From NCBI GenBank assembly GCA_030652335.1, contig JAUSAW010000009.1:1-64000 (forward strand): DNA of 64,000 bases, given 5' to 3'. Below are positions 62,756 through 64,000 of the stretch, one piece after another (the first letter of the stretch is position 1; each line of letters begins with the position of its first letter). The translations under genes and the position numbers were made by a program. The notes under the pieces were generated by a model that did no database searches, was not told the DNA's origin, and saw nothing but the letters and a program-made list of their open reading frames with translations. This DNA is from Gammaproteobacteria bacterium (GTDB taxonomy: Bacteria > Pseudomonadota > Gammaproteobacteria > Francisellales > CACEW01).

Positions 62756-64000
62756 TTAAACTGGTTTAATTGATCCCGGCTCGATTATCGCATCAAATTC
62801 TGCTTGAAGGAACTGTACGTAGGGATCACTTTTAATTTTTTCTTCAATTTGGCTTTGCTTATCTTCGGCCTGCTTTTTAACAATCTCGGCTGGGGTTTCA
62901 GAAACATTGCCCTCGACTTGAATTAATAAAGAGACTTTTTGACCAAAAGCTTGCTCGATAGCCTCGGCTAACTTTGCCCTTAATTTATCGTTTAAAATGG
63001 CGGCATGCTTTTCATGGATGCCTAATTTAATCTGATTATCTTCATAGGAAAGCAGTGCGCAATTATAGGCCAGCTGCTTAAGCATACCGGTTAAATGCAA
63101 CTCGGCTAAAATCTCATGCCAGGTTTTATTGGCTAAACTAATAGATGAACTAGCGGCAGGTTTAACTGGGCTGGGCTCAATAATAGCCGCATGGCTAACG
63201 GGTTCAGCCTTACGCTCAACGAGTTCAGCCCTGGCTTGTGGCTTTTTTGCAAGAGGCATAGCCTCAATCTTGGAATCAGCCTGAGCTATTTGTAAAGGCC
63301 TAAAGGCCACCATTCTCAATAGAGTCATTTCAAACCCAGTACGTGGGTCAGGAGCTAACATAAGATCTTTTTTACCCATTAGACTAATTTGATATAAAAC
63401 CTGCACGATATCAGCTGGCAAGGCCACCGCCAATTCCGCCACTTGTTCTTTAGGGAATTCTAAACCCTCTACGGTAGGAATAACTTGATATAAAGCGATT
63501 TGATACAGCAATCGACTGATGGCGCTTAATACATTGCCATAATCTGAGGCGATCTCCGATAAGTTATTGACGGCATTCCATAAGGCTTGTTTATCTTGAC
63601 TGGCCAAGCTCGTCACTATCGCCATAATTTCTTGATGGCCCACGGTGCCTAACATTTGCAGGGTAGCCGCCGCACTTACCGTGCCTTCACCATGCGAGAT
63701 AGCCTGATCCAACAAGCTTAAAGCATCACGCATACTGCCATTTGCCGCTCTTGCGATAGCATGCAAGGCTGGGACTTCGTATGAAAAGCCTTCATTAGTT
63801 AAAATATATTCTAACTGCTTAGTAATCGCGCGCTCATCGATATTTTTTAAATGAAACTGCAAGCAACGTGATAATACGGTAACCGGCAATTTTTGCGGAT
63901 CGGTAGTCGCCAATAAAAATTTAACGTGCTCAGGCGGCTCTTCCAATGTCTTTAATAGCGCATTAAAGCTATGAGCGGAGAGCATATGCACTTCATCGAT
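62756..64000 (-). CDS. dnaX: DNA polymerase III tau/gamma subunit, C-terminal part (runs off the window)
   Basis: The clamp-loader ATPase subunit. The visible 414 residues begin in the Walker B (IDEVHMLSAHSFNALLKTLEEPP). They include sensor 1 (LLATTDPQKLPVTVLSRCLQF with the SRC arginine finger), the helical domain (ANGSMRDALSLLDQAI), a Pro/Ala-rich linker and the tau-type polymerase-binding domain ending in FDAIIEPGSIKPV. About 130 N-terminal residues with Walker A and zinc finger lie beyond the edge. Confidence 0.96.
   Translation of the reverse strand: MDEVHMLSAHSFNALLKTLEEPPEHVKFLLATTDPQKLPVTVLSRCLQFHLKNIDERAITKQLEYILTNEGFSYEVPALHAIARAANGSMRDALSLLDQAISHGEGTVSAAATLQMLGTVGHQEIMAIVTSLASQDKQALWNAVNNLSEIASDYGNVLSAISRLLYQIALYQVIPTVEGLEFPKEQVAELAVALPADIVQVLYQISLMGKKDLMLAPDPRTGFEMTLLRMVAFRPLQIAQADSKIEAMPLAKKPQARAELVERKAEPVSHAAIIEPSPVKPAASSSISLANKTWHEILAELHLTGMLKQLAYNCALLSYEDNQIKLGIHEKHAAILNDKLRAKLAEAIEQAFGQKVSLLIQVEGNVSETPAEIVKKQAEDKQSQIEEKIKSDPYVQFLQAEFDAIIEPGSIKPV

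Overview
The window looks like a chromosomal segment of an AT-rich gammaproteobacterium. Its housekeeping blocks keep enteric/Legionella-type order: rplM-rpsI-sspA-sspB, minC-minD-minE, ileS-lspA-fkpB, holD-rimI, dnaX-ybaB-recR with htpG close by, and a relaxed rsmI..yraN-diaA locus. Scattered between them are genes typical of host-associated Legionellales/Coxiellaceae-like bacteria: ankyrin proteins, a J-domain protein, a probable MACPF/CDC pore-former, a YopT/C58-like protease domain fused to ankyrin repeats, a Pht-like MFS transporter and paired M16 proteases. That placement is inferred from gene content; no rRNA, tRNA, transposase or secretion-system gene was recognised.

Layout. 0.3-6.8 kb: dihydrouridine synthase, ankyrin-like protein, tyrS, anmK (with an in-frame palindromic-repeat insertion), a small membrane protein, erpA, rsmI. 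6.9-13.4 kb: six minus-strand genes for single-pass membrane proteins sharing a four-cysteine N-terminal domain; the first three alternate with plus-strand yraN and diaA, and the last three are near-tandem copies, each with its own promoter and terminator. 13.5-15.5 kb: sspB, sspA, rpsI, rplM. 15.8-25.7 kb: an unknown gene, an ABC importer pair, minCDE, a CorA-type transporter, the J-domain protein, a 2Fe-2S protein, glk, an ABM-like protein, apaH. 25.7-37.6 kb: hemW (start codon apparently lost), uspA, a pyrimidine-salvage operon, an orphan HigA-type antidote, rsmD, the M16 pair, thioredoxin, adk, prfC.

37.7-43.2 kb is an accessory island: protease-ankyrin protein, MACPF/CDC-like protein, a 0.7-kb non-coding stretch and a BrnT/BrnA-like toxin-antitoxin pair. 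43.2-50.9 kb: rimI, holD-like, pssA, a DUF3579 protein, fkpB-lspA-ileS, a queuosine-precursor transporter, a methyltransferase. 51-57.5 kb: a UPF0391 protein, pgeF, a secreted PLD nuclease, a ProQ/FinO protein, two catalytically degenerate serine-recombinase paralogues, rpoS, a YheT-type hydrolase. 57.7-64 kb: a small unknown gene sharing a leader with uspA, htpG behind a sigma-32-type promoter, an O-methyltransferase, pdxB, recR, ybaB and the C-terminal part of dnaX, which runs off the window.

Short palindromic repeats are scattered throughout: a composite element of about 220-240 bp in two copies, a 67-bp palindrome in two copies, and several REP-like hairpins. One is inside anmK, one forms the stop codon of rsmD, and one adjoins the missing hemW start. 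The strongest candidates for something undescribed are the six-member cysteine-rich membrane family with its matching promoter/terminator cassettes, the pore-former plus protease-ankyrin island, and the repurposed recombinase pair beside rpoS.
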